Assembly: GCF_003971255.1 (NCBI RefSeq)
Contig: NZ_CP034660.1
Coordinates: forward strand, 1,488,001 to 1,552,000
Origin: Colwellia sp. Arc7-635
GTDB lineage: Bacteria; Pseudomonadota; Gammaproteobacteria; Enterobacterales; Alteromonadaceae
Direction of reading: 5' to 3'
DNA: 64,000 nucleotides
This document shows, piece after piece, positions 56,348-64,000 of the stretch (position 1 is its first letter; the number at the start of each line of letters is the position of its first letter). The position numbers were made by a program, and so were the translations under genes. Under the pieces are notes generated by a model. It had not been told where the DNA came from. It saw nothing but the letters and a program-made list of their open reading frames with translations, and did not search any database.

Positions 56348-56590
56348 TTAATTGAGCTGAGCAATGAGACAAAAAATGAGAACATAAAATGAAACACCTA
56401 CGATATAAGGCATAAGGTAGTCATTCTTAGATCTACCTTTTAACTTTTTATATTCGCCATAACTGTGTAATTGGTATTTAAAAAAACCAAGAGAAATTAC
56501 TCGTAATACACTTGCCCCAGTTATATACAGAATAAAATCAAAGGCCAAAGCTGCAAAAATATTAGGTATGAATTCTAAAAATATACTCAT
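56348..56590 (-). CDS. Small inner-membrane protein, unknown
   Basis: An 80-residue protein with two or three hydrophobic segments (about 9-24 and 62-77, with a weaker one near 27-36) separated by a basic, hydrophilic loop (YGEYKKLKGRSKNDY). The positive loop would lie in the cytoplasm. No known domain is recognised. It stands alone, 80 bases beyond the PepSY gene end on the same strand, and could be the last gene of that transcript. Confidence 0.5.
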   Translation of the reverse strand: MSIFLEFIPNIFAALAFDFILYITGASVLRVISLGFFKYQLHSYGEYKKLKGRSKNDYLMPYIVGVSFYVLIFCLIAQLN

Positions 56591-56669
56591 TAAACTTTCC
56601 TATATGCATAAATATAGCGCTTTACTAATAAAACGATGATGTGGACCTCGATCTTTACCTCTCACAAGC

Positions 56670-57860
56670 TTAAATAAACTTTAATAGCCAATATACAAAA
56701 GCAATTAAGGATAAAATAAACACAGGCAGTGTAATTTTTTGAGTGCGAGTTAAAGCTGATGATTTTGTGCGTGTCCATGTCATTTTTACTCCAGTATAAG
56801 ACATTGCTGTTAGGGCTATACCAAATACAAACCAAACAATTTTTAGCCAAAATCCGCCGAAATCACCAAAATGCAAAGGATCAGCATATTCATTGATATA
56901 AGCATGTGTACTAATAGTCTTAGGTGACCATGCACCAATGATGTTATGAGTCTGAGGGTCTACAAATACTCTATGCGCTCTGTTGCGTATTACAGGGTTA
57001 CTATTACTAACACCTCTAAATTGCATAGTTTGGTCTGCGGAGAATGAATTGTAAAATGCAGTAATCTCCCAATCATTGTGAGTGTTTTGCGCTGATGTGA
57101 CAATAGTTCTAAATTCATCAACGCTTAACATGCCTGTGATATCAGCGTTTTTTTCTTGAACAACAGGTGGATTAGATTCAAATCGAACACCAACAACAGC
57201 ATTTCCGAATTCGTATAAATACCAAGCACCAGTAATTGCCATCAAGGCGGTAAACCATAGTCCCCATAAGCCCAAAAACTTATGTAGATCGCTTAATAGG
57301 ATTCGTTTACCTTGCTTTACTCGCACGCGCCATAGAGCCTTACGCCAGTTTTTTGTAGTTTTAATTCCAGTGTATAGAGAAATAAAAAGTAATATAGATA
57401 GAGGGCCGACTATGAGTAATCCAGGAAATGCAGGCATAAATAAATATCGATGAAAATCTCGAAAAAATCGTTGCACTGTTAAGCGAGGAATATTGCCTTT
57501 AACTTCATATGTCCAAGGGTCAACTTGAACAAATCGGTTGTGAAGTGAGTCATCCTTCACTACCACTCTAAATGTCAGGTATTCAGAGTCAAGCTTAGTC
57601 ATTGATGTAATTGGACTATTTGGATAAGCTGTGCTGATTGATTGGTAAATCCCCACCCAATCGTCAACTTGCATTGCATCAGCTGCTTTTTCAGGCTTTT
57701 GACTAGATCTTAGTTCTGGAAAAATAAGCCAATCTATTTCGTTAGACAAAGTGGCAATAGTGCCTGTTGCCAACACAATAAACATAATGAAAGCTAGCTG
57801 AAAGCCTACCCAAGCATGTAGATTATAAAGCTTTTTTAAACCACGTTTTTTATGTGTCAT
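56670..57860 (-). CDS. PepSY-associated TM protein (PiuB-like)
   Basis: A 396-residue inner-membrane protein of the PepSY_TM family. Four main membrane segments are visible (about 18-40, 143-163, 196-216 and 345-395 with two helices). The opening KLYNLHAWVGFQLAFIMFIV with its His, DLHKFLGLWGLWFTALMAIT (about 190-209) and the late DPLHFGDFGGFWLKIVWFVF are conserved and carry His residues that can bind haem or iron. The family accompanies siderophore receptors and takes part in periplasmic iron reduction or release. It follows the TonB-dependent receptor gene by 171 bases. Confidence 0.85.
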   Translation of the reverse strand: MTHKKRGLKKLYNLHAWVGFQLAFIMFIVLATGTIATLSNEIDWLIFPELRSSQKPEKAADAMQVDDWVGIYQSISTAYPNSPITSMTKLDSEYLTFRVVVKDDSLHNRFVQVDPWTYEVKGNIPRLTVQRFFRDFHRYLFMPAFPGLLIVGPLSILLFISLYTGIKTTKNWRKALWRVRVKQGKRILLSDLHKFLGLWGLWFTALMAITGAWYLYEFGNAVVGVRFESNPPVVQEKNADITGMLSVDEFRTIVTSAQNTHNDWEITAFYNSFSADQTMQFRGVSNSNPVIRNRAHRVFVDPQTHNIIGAWSPKTISTHAYINEYADPLHFGDFGGFWLKIVWFVFGIALTAMSYTGVKMTWTRTKSSALTRTQKITLPVFILSLIAFVYWLLKFI

Positions 57861-58031
57861 TACATTTTTCTCGTCATATCATACTAAAAGTATATTTTCG
57901 ATTTTAGGCAGGGTTTATAATATATGTTGATAACATTACTAAATATGCCGCTAATTGAATATTTATAAAGAAAAATGCCAACCTAGAAAAATTTTCTAAG
58001 CTAGCATTTTATCATGTTCCACTATTTCAAA

Positions 58032-60278
58032 TCAAAAATCGAAAGAGACCGAGCCGAAGACTGTTCGAGGTGATCCAATGCTAATACGTAAGTCACCGCC
58101 ACTGGCAGAATAATACTCTTCATCAAATACATTCTTAAGCGCTAATTGAAAACGTAACGTGTCGTTAGCGCCTAAGTTTTTCACATTCAATGTGTACCAA
58201 ACAGATAAATCAACGACTGTGTAAGCATCTAATTCATATGTATTGCTGTCATTTCCATAACGGTCACCAACATAAAATGCTCCAGCACCTAGTCCTAACC
58301 CTTCAAGTTTTCCGCTTTGTACTTCGTAGGATGTCCATAAATTAAATGTATTCTCAGCAACATTTCTTGGTCGATTACTACTATTATTTCCTGTACCTAT
58401 TTCAGCATTAACATAAGCATAACCTGCAATAATGTTCATTCCTTCTGTAGGTTGTCCTGATATTGAGATCTCGCCACCTTGAGAGCTTTGACCATCAATT
58501 AGAATAGGTAAGTCATTTTCATCGGAACTTAATATATTGCTTTTTTGAATGTCATAAATAGCCACGCTTGCTTGCAAATTACCATCGAAAAATTCTGCTT
58601 TAAAACCCAGTTCATATTGGGTTGAATCTTCTGGTTCAAAAGCTTCATTTTCGCCTGTAAGTGTATTTGTTGCTGTATTTGGCTCAAAAGCGGTAGAGTA
58701 ACTAGCAAACATAGACATTGTTTCTGTTAAGTTATAATTTGCAGCTAGTTGAGGAGAAAATTGATCCGTATCATTTACTGGTGAATCTCCTTCTAATTCA
58801 AATGAGTCATAGCGCAAGCCAGCTAAAATATTAAATTTATCTGTAATTTCTATATAATCGTTTATAAATACGCCTGTATTTTTTTCAATTACAGTAATTA
58901 GTGGAACATTTTCTGTACTTAAGCTATCAACTAAATTTCTGTAGATAGGATTATTCACATTAAATAGTGCGCCGTCTCCACCTATCGCTTCAGATACGCC
59001 ATTAGTATAAGGCGTAGAAACGAAATATCGTGTTGTATCACTATTTCGATAATCGCTACCAATTGCTAAACGATGATTTGTATTACCCAGCTCTACTTCA
59101 CCTGTGAGTAATGCATTAGCATAAAAAACCTCTATGTCTTGATCTTGGCTACCATCTGTACGTCTAAGAAGAAAAGCTTGATCAGTAGGGTCATCAAATA
59201 TTGCACCCCTTGTAGCGGTTCCTAATATTGGTGCAATTTCACTAGGGTCTTGGAAAATAATAAAACCATCTTCAGTAATTGGACCATCGGCGTCAAAAAT
59301 AGCAAGACCTACAGGTCTTGCTTGTAGATCATTGGCTGAGCTACTTTCAATTGCACCACTTAGCTTAAGTGTCCAATTGTCATTAATGGCATAGCTTAAA
59401 GTAGCTTCTGCGAAATTAAATTCGCTTTTGAATACTTCATATTCTTCACCGAAACGACGAGAATTAGGAATATCAAGTAACTCATTGATGATTTCTCGAC
59501 CATTTGCTGTAGGTACTGTGATAGTTCCTCGGTCTAATGGACGGCTCTCATCTCGATATTCGTAGGACAAGTCTAATGATGTTGACTCTGTAAAGTCGAT
59601 CACACTTGATATTGAAATGGTATCTCTAGAAATATCTGTGAAGTCACGAAATGATTCGGCGTCTTGGGTTGAGGCAACTATTCGAACACCAACACGCTCA
59701 GAAATTGATTGAGATACATCTAATAATAGGAATTTATCATTAAATGAACCGAGCCTGGCTTCCCCTGAAATTCGTGACTCAAATAGAGGTTTCTTAGTAA
59801 CTACATCAACTAAACCACCTGGTTCTACTTGTCCATAAGTGATTGATGCAGGACCACGTACTACTTGAGTATATTCAACATTGGATAAATTGGTTTTAAA
59901 GTTAGTTGCCCTTCTAAATCCGTTTCTGTAAACCGTATTACGTCTGAAACCACGAATAAGAAAATCATCATTGGTACCACCGAACCCGTCACCCAAAGAT
60001 ATACCAGGGCTATTACGTAAGGCTTCACTTAGATCTGTGATTTTTTGATCTAAAACGACTTGTTCAGGAATAATATTTACGACTCTAGGTAAGTCTAAAA
60101 AATCAACTGGGAAGCCAGTTAAGCTCTCTGTACTTTCAACAGTGTACCTTTTTTGATTTGTACCAATTACGGTAATTACTTCTATATCGGATACTTCTTT
60201 TTCTCGTACGCTGTTTGTTTCTTGTGCATTGCTTGAAAGTGCTACTAGTGTGGCGAGATAACCTAATCGAAACTTCAT
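58032..60278 (-). CDS. TonB-dependent siderophore receptor
   Basis: A 748-residue outer-membrane receptor with a signal peptide (cleavage after SNA, about 18). A likely TonB box, DIEVITVIG, lies near 31; the plug follows (about 60-165; DLPRVVNIIPEQVVLDQKIT, ALRNSPGISLGDGFGGTNDD, FLIRGFRRNTVYRNGFR), then a 22-strand barrel ending in the usual aromatic residue (VFGSVSFDF). The pattern is that of FhuE/FoxA-like receptors for ferric siderophores. A Fur-like box lies about 45 bases upstream and a PepSY gene follows, which supports iron uptake. The siderophore is unknown; no biosynthesis genes are here. Confidence 0.9.
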   Translation of the reverse strand: MKFRLGYLATLVALSSNAQETNSVREKEVSDIEVITVIGTNQKRYTVESTESLTGFPVDFLDLPRVVNIIPEQVVLDQKITDLSEALRNSPGISLGDGFGGTNDDFLIRGFRRNTVYRNGFRRATNFKTNLSNVEYTQVVRGPASITYGQVEPGGLVDVVTKKPLFESRISGEARLGSFNDKFLLLDVSQSISERVGVRIVASTQDAESFRDFTDISRDTISISSVIDFTESTSLDLSYEYRDESRPLDRGTITVPTANGREIINELLDIPNSRRFGEEYEVFKSEFNFAEATLSYAINDNWTLKLSGAIESSSANDLQARPVGLAIFDADGPITEDGFIIFQDPSEIAPILGTATRGAIFDDPTDQAFLLRRTDGSQDQDIEVFYANALLTGEVELGNTNHRLAIGSDYRNSDTTRYFVSTPYTNGVSEAIGGDGALFNVNNPIYRNLVDSLSTENVPLITVIEKNTGVFINDYIEITDKFNILAGLRYDSFELEGDSPVNDTDQFSPQLAANYNLTETMSMFASYSTAFEPNTATNTLTGENEAFEPEDSTQYELGFKAEFFDGNLQASVAIYDIQKSNILSSDENDLPILIDGQSSQGGEISISGQPTEGMNIIAGYAYVNAEIGTGNNSSNRPRNVAENTFNLWTSYEVQSGKLEGLGLGAGAFYVGDRYGNDSNTYELDAYTVVDLSVWYTLNVKNLGANDTLRFQLALKNVFDEEYYSASGGDLRISIGSPRTVFGSVSFDF

Positions 60279-60321
60279 TCTTTATCCTAAACGTTGAGGC
60301 ACTTTTTATATCACAAGCGCC

Positions 60322-60350
60322 AATGCTAATGCTAATTGTTATCATTAGTA
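60322..60350 (-). promoter_or_regulatory. Fur-like box upstream of the TonB receptor
   Basis: On the minus strand the sequence reads AATGATAACAATTAGCATTA, close to the classic Fur box GATAATGATAATCATTATC with its A/T-rich dyad. It lies 44 bases before the receptor start, where repression by iron-loaded Fur would be expected. Confidence 0.7.
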
Positions 60351-60397
60351 TACCGTTTTTTAAAGCTAATGTAATATGTAACATTGATATTTATTAG

Positions 60398-61190
60398 TGG
60401 ATGCTGTGGCTGAAATTACCATCAAATATAGTATTTTCAAGACTATGATTTATTTAACTATCACAGTATATAATCAAAGGTATCATTCAAATTTGACTGC
60501 TAAGGCTGATTATTTTCATGTTTTACGTATAGATTTAACATATTGATTAAAGATATTTTTATTTTATTCGAAGGGGTGAAGTTCTGACTTGTTTAAGCTA
60601 AAAGCGCTTATACTTAATTAACAAATAATGGCTATATATCTGTATGGACATAAATTTATGAAGCATTACCAACGGCAGGTTCAAGCTCTAAGTTGTCATT
60701 TATAAATTAAATCTCAACGTTTGCAATGAAATTTAAACCGACATTAGGATTAACTAGATGCTAACTTCCGTTAAGCGCACAAAGTGAACCTAAATATTAC
60801 TGATTGAGCCTTAAGTATTATGACTTGAAAGTCGCTTTAAAAATCGACTTTGGCTGTATACCTTCAAAAGAAATCAACCGTAAATGATACGAATATCAAC
60901 TACTATGCTTAGTTACTGGCTACATACCCAGTAACAAAGTGGCGAATGTTCCGATATCACCACTAATCGTACTCAAAGCTTACTTCCTCGCTTTTAAATT
61001 AACAATGTAGATAAAGTTGAACGAGTTCGTTGTTATAAGTCTTAGCTGACATGGGGATAGTCAACTCTTTGAATGGCAATGACTAAATTGATTAAAGCAC
61101 TTAAGGTTAAGTGAATTACATCTATAGCGAAAGGCATTACTTATCATTCAGATCTGCTTTCGACAGGATTAAATGAGCTATAACTGCCAA
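60398..61190. other. 793-base intergenic region without recognisable gene
   Basis: No frame longer than about 60 codons with coding character, no RNA gene, and no clear repeat seen. The left part is shared by the receptor promoter region. Confidence 0.6.
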
Positions 61191-61520
61191 TTAAAGTGTG
61201 TCTAATTTCTTCTTTTTAAATGGATATTTAACAAGATAAACTGTTAACTCTTTCAAAATTAGCGCGCCAATAGCGAGTGTACCACCGGTAGCAATGGCAT
61301 TTAACTCTAGCGGTATTGCCATCGAAAAGTGCTCTGCAGTGCCGCTGGCAATTTGTTGATCTAAATGCCAGATAAATTGATAAACACTGTGCAGGTAATC
61401 TGCTTGAGTAATTTGCGCTAAATGACTGGATAGGTAATCAACACGCAATGACAAATGCTCGATCAGTTCGCCAGTGCTAATGATAGATGGCTCATTATTG
61501 TCTTTATAACTGGTGATCAT
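61191..61520 (-). CDS. Small membrane-associated protein, unknown
   Basis: A 109-residue protein: an acidic and amphipathic first part (SIISTGELIEHLSLRVDYLS, helical), then a hydrophobic segment (about 75-98, NAIATGGTLAIGALILKELT) and a basic end (KYPFKKKKLDTL). One membrane pass with a cytoplasmic C-terminus is likely. No family is recognised. It is divergent from the TrmB gene with a 213-base gap. Base and codon use match the surroundings, and ATG 61520 is a reasonable start. Confidence 0.5.
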   Translation of the reverse strand: MITSYKDNNEPSIISTGELIEHLSLRVDYLSSHLAQITQADYLHSVYQFIWHLDQQIASGTAEHFSMAIPLELNAIATGGTLAIGALILKELTVYLVKYPFKKKKLDTL

Positions 61521-61692
61521 AGCGACTAAGCTACCATCAAAATGCAGCTAAAAAGTAATCATGCCGATCCTGATAACTTGCCTAACTCGGTAAAGTTAAA
61601 CTCATCAATAAAAATTCATATAGCCTTAACTTCTATCAATATCATAACTTTCATATTCGCTTTAAACTTTTATTGCTAATTCATTGCTATTG

Positions 61693-61721
61693 TATAATAG
61701 TAGTACCACTAAATACTACTA
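61693..61721 (+). promoter_or_regulatory. Promoter and palindromic operator of the TrmB-family gene
   Basis: A -10 box TATAAT (61693-61698) is overlapped by the dyad TAGTAGTA (61698-61705) / TACTACTA (61714-61721), with an 8-base spacer, 13 bases before the ATG at 61734. Binding here would block RNA polymerase, so autorepression is likely. Confidence 0.65.
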
Positions 61722-61733
61722 AGTTAATTCACT

Positions 61734-62597
61734 ATGCTTACAGAACAAAAACCTGATGAAATTTTAATGCAAGTTGGATTTACCCAACTTGAAAGTGAAG
61801 TGTACCTTTATTTATTAACAGAAGGAGCGCACACAGGATACGCAGTGGCAAAAGCGATAGGTAAAGCTATTGCCAATGTTTATAAAGCAATAGAGAGGTT
61901 GGCGCAAAAAGGTGCCCTTGAGCAATCAAGTGGTAACAGTAAGCAGTGTGTAGCAGTGCCATGGCGACAACTAATTACCAGTGAAACTAAAAAGTTCAAC
62001 TCGAATATGGAAGCCTTAACATCAGCGTTAACGCGTTTACCGGACCATCAGGATGATGAACAGGTTTATCAAATAAAAAATGTCTCCCACGTAAAAGAAC
62101 AAGCGATTCGCATGATAGATAATGCAGAAAATGTCCTCCTTGCCAATGTCGAACCAAAAGCAATGAAATGGGTAGCTGAGCCTTTAATAGCTGCTGCCGC
62201 TCGTGGGGTTGAAGTACGCATTAAAGTCTATGAAGAGATTCAACTGCCTGGTGTTATCGTTGTGCTTAGGAAAGAAGGTACGCAAGTCTATGCCAAAACT
62301 AGTGATGTTCAGCTGAATATTTGTTCTGATGGTAAAGAAATGTTAAATGCGCTTTTAACATTAGACACTAATAGCGTTATTCAAGCGTTTCGCAGTAAAA
62401 GTGCATTGATGACATTGATGTTATACAACCAATTACTTTATGAATTAGTGCTTACTGAGTTAAAAGAAGCTATTCCATTAGGCGATATTGAAAAAGCTCA
62501 GGCCATACTAAGAGACACGGAACATCTTCATGTATTTGGTAGTGAAAACACTGTTTTTGACAGTTTTAATCAAAAATACAAAAACTTAAGGGAATAA
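61734..62597 (+). CDS. TrmB family transcriptional regulator
   Basis: A 287-residue regulator. Residues 1-100 are a winged helix of the TrmB type (LMQVGFTQLESEVYLYLLTE, then AVAKAIGKAIANVYKAIERL with the recognition helix). The C-terminal part (about 110-287) resembles the TrmB PLD-like effector domain (MIDNAENVLLANVEPKAMKW, GVEVRIKVYEEI). TrmB proteins are best known as sugar sensors in archaea; bacterial members are less studied. It lies 15 bases upstream of the serine hydrolase gene and has a dyad in its own promoter, so control of both genes is expected. The effector is unknown. Confidence 0.82.
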   Translation: MLTEQKPDEILMQVGFTQLESEVYLYLLTEGAHTGYAVAKAIGKAIANVYKAIERLAQKGALEQSSGNSKQCVAVPWRQLITSETKKFNSNMEALTSALTRLPDHQDDEQVYQIKNVSHVKEQAIRMIDNAENVLLANVEPKAMKWVAEPLIAAAARGVEVRIKVYEEIQLPGVIVVLRKEGTQVYAKTSDVQLNICSDGKEMLNALLTLDTNSVIQAFRSKSALMTLMLYNQLLYELVLTELKEAIPLGDIEKAQAILRDTEHLHVFGSENTVFDSFNQKYKNLRE

Positions 62598-62612
62598 AAA
62601 TAAAGGAATATT

Positions 62613-64000
62613 ATGAAAATAAATTTTAAATTAATGACATTGTTAATACCAATCGCTTTTTTTACTCATGTCGCTTTAGCCACTGAAGATTTCTCTGCTA
62701 TTGATAGGTATGTAAAATCTGCTAAAGAAGAAGTTGGACTTCCCACGGGAACAGCAATCGCTATTGTGAAAAATGGTAAAATTATCTATGAAGGTTATTT
62801 CGGTTACGCTGATATTAAGGCCAATAAAAAGGTTAACAAAAACACCGCGTTTTATATCGCTTCTATCACCAAGCCAATGTTTGCCTTATCAACATTATTA
62901 ATGGAAGAAAAAGGTGATATTAAAGATACAAGTTCAATGGCTGATATGTTTCCAGATCAAAATTTTCCTTATATAAATGCTGAAAAAATTCAGTTAAAAC
63001 ATTTAATGTCTTGCTCTGCAGGAATAGTAAACTACCCATTATTAGCTACTCTCGCTTATACGGGTAACCATGATGTAGAGCAAAGGTATGACCTTTTAGC
63101 GAATTCAACCAACAATGAAAAATATCAATTAGGTAAGTTTAAGTATACCAACTTAGGTTTTAATATTGCCAGTGTGTGGGCTGAAAATTATTACAAACAA
63201 GATTGGCAGCAAACTATCGCTGAATTGATTTATAAACCACTAGGCATGTCCCATACATCATCCTATATGACCGATGCGGCTAAACAAGGTTTTGAGGTTG
63301 CAAGACCTTATTCACTCTTTAGTAATAACCCAAGGGAGATTTACGCGTTTGAGAAAAGTAATTTGAACATGCATGCCGCTGGAGGAACGATTTCAACAGC
63401 AGCAGATTTGGCTCGTTTTTTAATCGCGCAACTTAATGAAGGAAAAGTTGACGGTAAACAAATATTTCCCGCTAAAGTCATTAAAAAGTCTCATCAGCAA
63501 TTAGCGGTGAATGATGTTATGTTCGATGACTTTATGCGAGAGGGTTATGCTTGGGGTTGGAATATGGGGCCTTATAAAGGTCAGGAGATGTATCATCATT
63601 TTGGCGGTGTTCTTGGTGCAAACACGCATAGCTCTTATATGCTAAAGCATAATATTGGTTTAATCATTTTAAACAATCAAGCTGAAATAAGTGATGTACT
63701 GTCAAATGGAATAGCTGATATAGCTTATAGTATTTTGCTAAATCAAGGTGATGCAGATGAAATAGCGGACACGCGTATTACTCAGATGCAGAAAGAATCA
63801 ACTGAACTAAAAACACGTATTCAAAAGTCAAACCAACGTACAGCAAAAATAAATGCTAGTCGTGTCATGATGCTTAGTGAAGCTAAATCTAAATACCAAG
63901 GCTTGTTTCATAATTCATTATGGGGTGATTTACTTATTGAACTATTACCGACAGGTGAGTTTAACTTTACATTAGGTGAACTATCCACAGTAGCCTCCGC
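62613..64000 (+). CDS. Class C beta-lactamase-like serine hydrolase, 3' end outside the window
   Basis: ATG at 62613 follows AAAGGAATATT. A signal peptide (residues 1-19, cut after ALA) precedes a serine beta-lactamase/PBP-type fold: SITK (Ser about 87, SxxK), the YTN motif in KYTNLGFN (about 178) and HHFGG (about 329) in place of KTG. The frame is open to base 64000 (462 codons seen), beyond the 350-residue core, so the C-terminal extension is cut. Such proteins are esterases or D-aminopeptidases more often than true beta-lactamases. It is in an operon with the TrmB regulator, so its expression is probably tied to that signal. Confidence 0.8.
   Translation, partial: MKINFKLMTLLIPIAFFTHVALATEDFSAIDRYVKSAKEEVGLPTGTAIAIVKNGKIIYEGYFGYADIKANKKVNKNTAFYIASITKPMFALSTLLMEEKGDIKDTSSMADMFPDQNFPYINAEKIQLKHLMSCSAGIVNYPLLATLAYTGNHDVEQRYDLLANSTNNEKYQLGKFKYTNLGFNIASVWAENYYKQDWQQTIAELIYKPLGMSHTSSYMTDAAKQGFEVARPYSLFSNNPREIYAFEKSNLNMHAAGGTISTAADLARFLIAQLNEGKVDGKQIFPAKVIKKSHQQLAVNDVMFDDFMREGYAWGWNMGPYKGQEMYHHFGGVLGANTHSSYMLKHNIGLIILNNQAEISDVLSNGIADIAYSILLNQGDADEIADTRITQMQKESTELKTRIQKSNQRTAKINASRVMMLSEAKSKYQGLFHNSLWGDLLIELLPTGEFNFTLGELSTVAS

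Overview
The window is AT-rich chromosomal DNA from a marine gammaproteobacterium. Three things point to Alteromonadales, most likely Colwelliaceae (Colwellia or Thalassotalea-like): the order thrS-infC-rpmI-rplT ... pheS-pheT-ihfA, a NorM/MdtK-type MATE pump divergent from riboflavin synthase, and the long-form purC. This placement is inferred from gene content and low GC, not from a database search.

Layout. 1-3.1 kb: ynbE (cut by the window edge) and ydbH, envelope proteins of intermembrane lipid transport. 3.3-6.7 kb: esterase, small proteins, a DUF938 methyltransferase, a COG3146 acyltransferase and a DUF2750 protein. 7.4-10.4 kb: a bufferin-type RiPP operon (DoxX protein, Cys-rich precursor with two near-identical domains, DUF692/MNIO maturase, DUF2063 partner). 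10.8-13.9 kb: four envelope proteins including a COG3014 lipoprotein, YcfL and LpoB. 14.2-18.2 kb: a CadC-like membrane regulator divergent from a lipoprotein with two alpha/beta hydrolase domains. 18.3-22.3 kb: HD phosphohydrolase, DUF6435 peptide, an LRR-protein kinase and a DTW-domain tRNA enzyme.

22.7-36.4 kb is the accessory core: a lasso-peptide-type RiPP cluster. The + strand has an HPr-kinase-like peptide kinase, a sulfotransferase and an asparagine-synthetase-like lasso cyclase. The - strand has a 58-aa precursor ending in Ser, a 1070-aa permease/FG-GAP/UnbV fusion, an ATP-grasp protein, an ABC exporter, a B2 leader peptidase, a PqqD-like B1, a Wzz-like protein and a nucleotidyltransferase. 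A plausible scheme is that B1 binds the leader, B2 removes it, C closes the ring, K and the nucleotidyltransferase (and perhaps the sulfotransferase) decorate the product, and the ABC protein exports it. The roles of the fusion protein, the ATP-grasp protein and the Wzz-like protein are unknown.

36.4-38.7 kb is decayed DNA: an hsdS tail, a pseudogene, short repeats and a MITE-like element, next to tRNA-Val(GAC). From 39 to 56 kb the DNA is housekeeping: MATE pump, riboflavin synthase, CPXCG protein, fdxA, an FAD enzyme, a START-domain protein, thrS-infC-rpmI-rplT, purC, P-II/amtB and pheST-ihfA. 56-60.4 kb holds an iron uptake pair (PepSY protein and TonB-dependent receptor, with a Fur-like box). 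61-64 kb holds a TrmB-family regulator with a palindromic operator and a class C beta-lactamase-like serine hydrolase that runs off the end.
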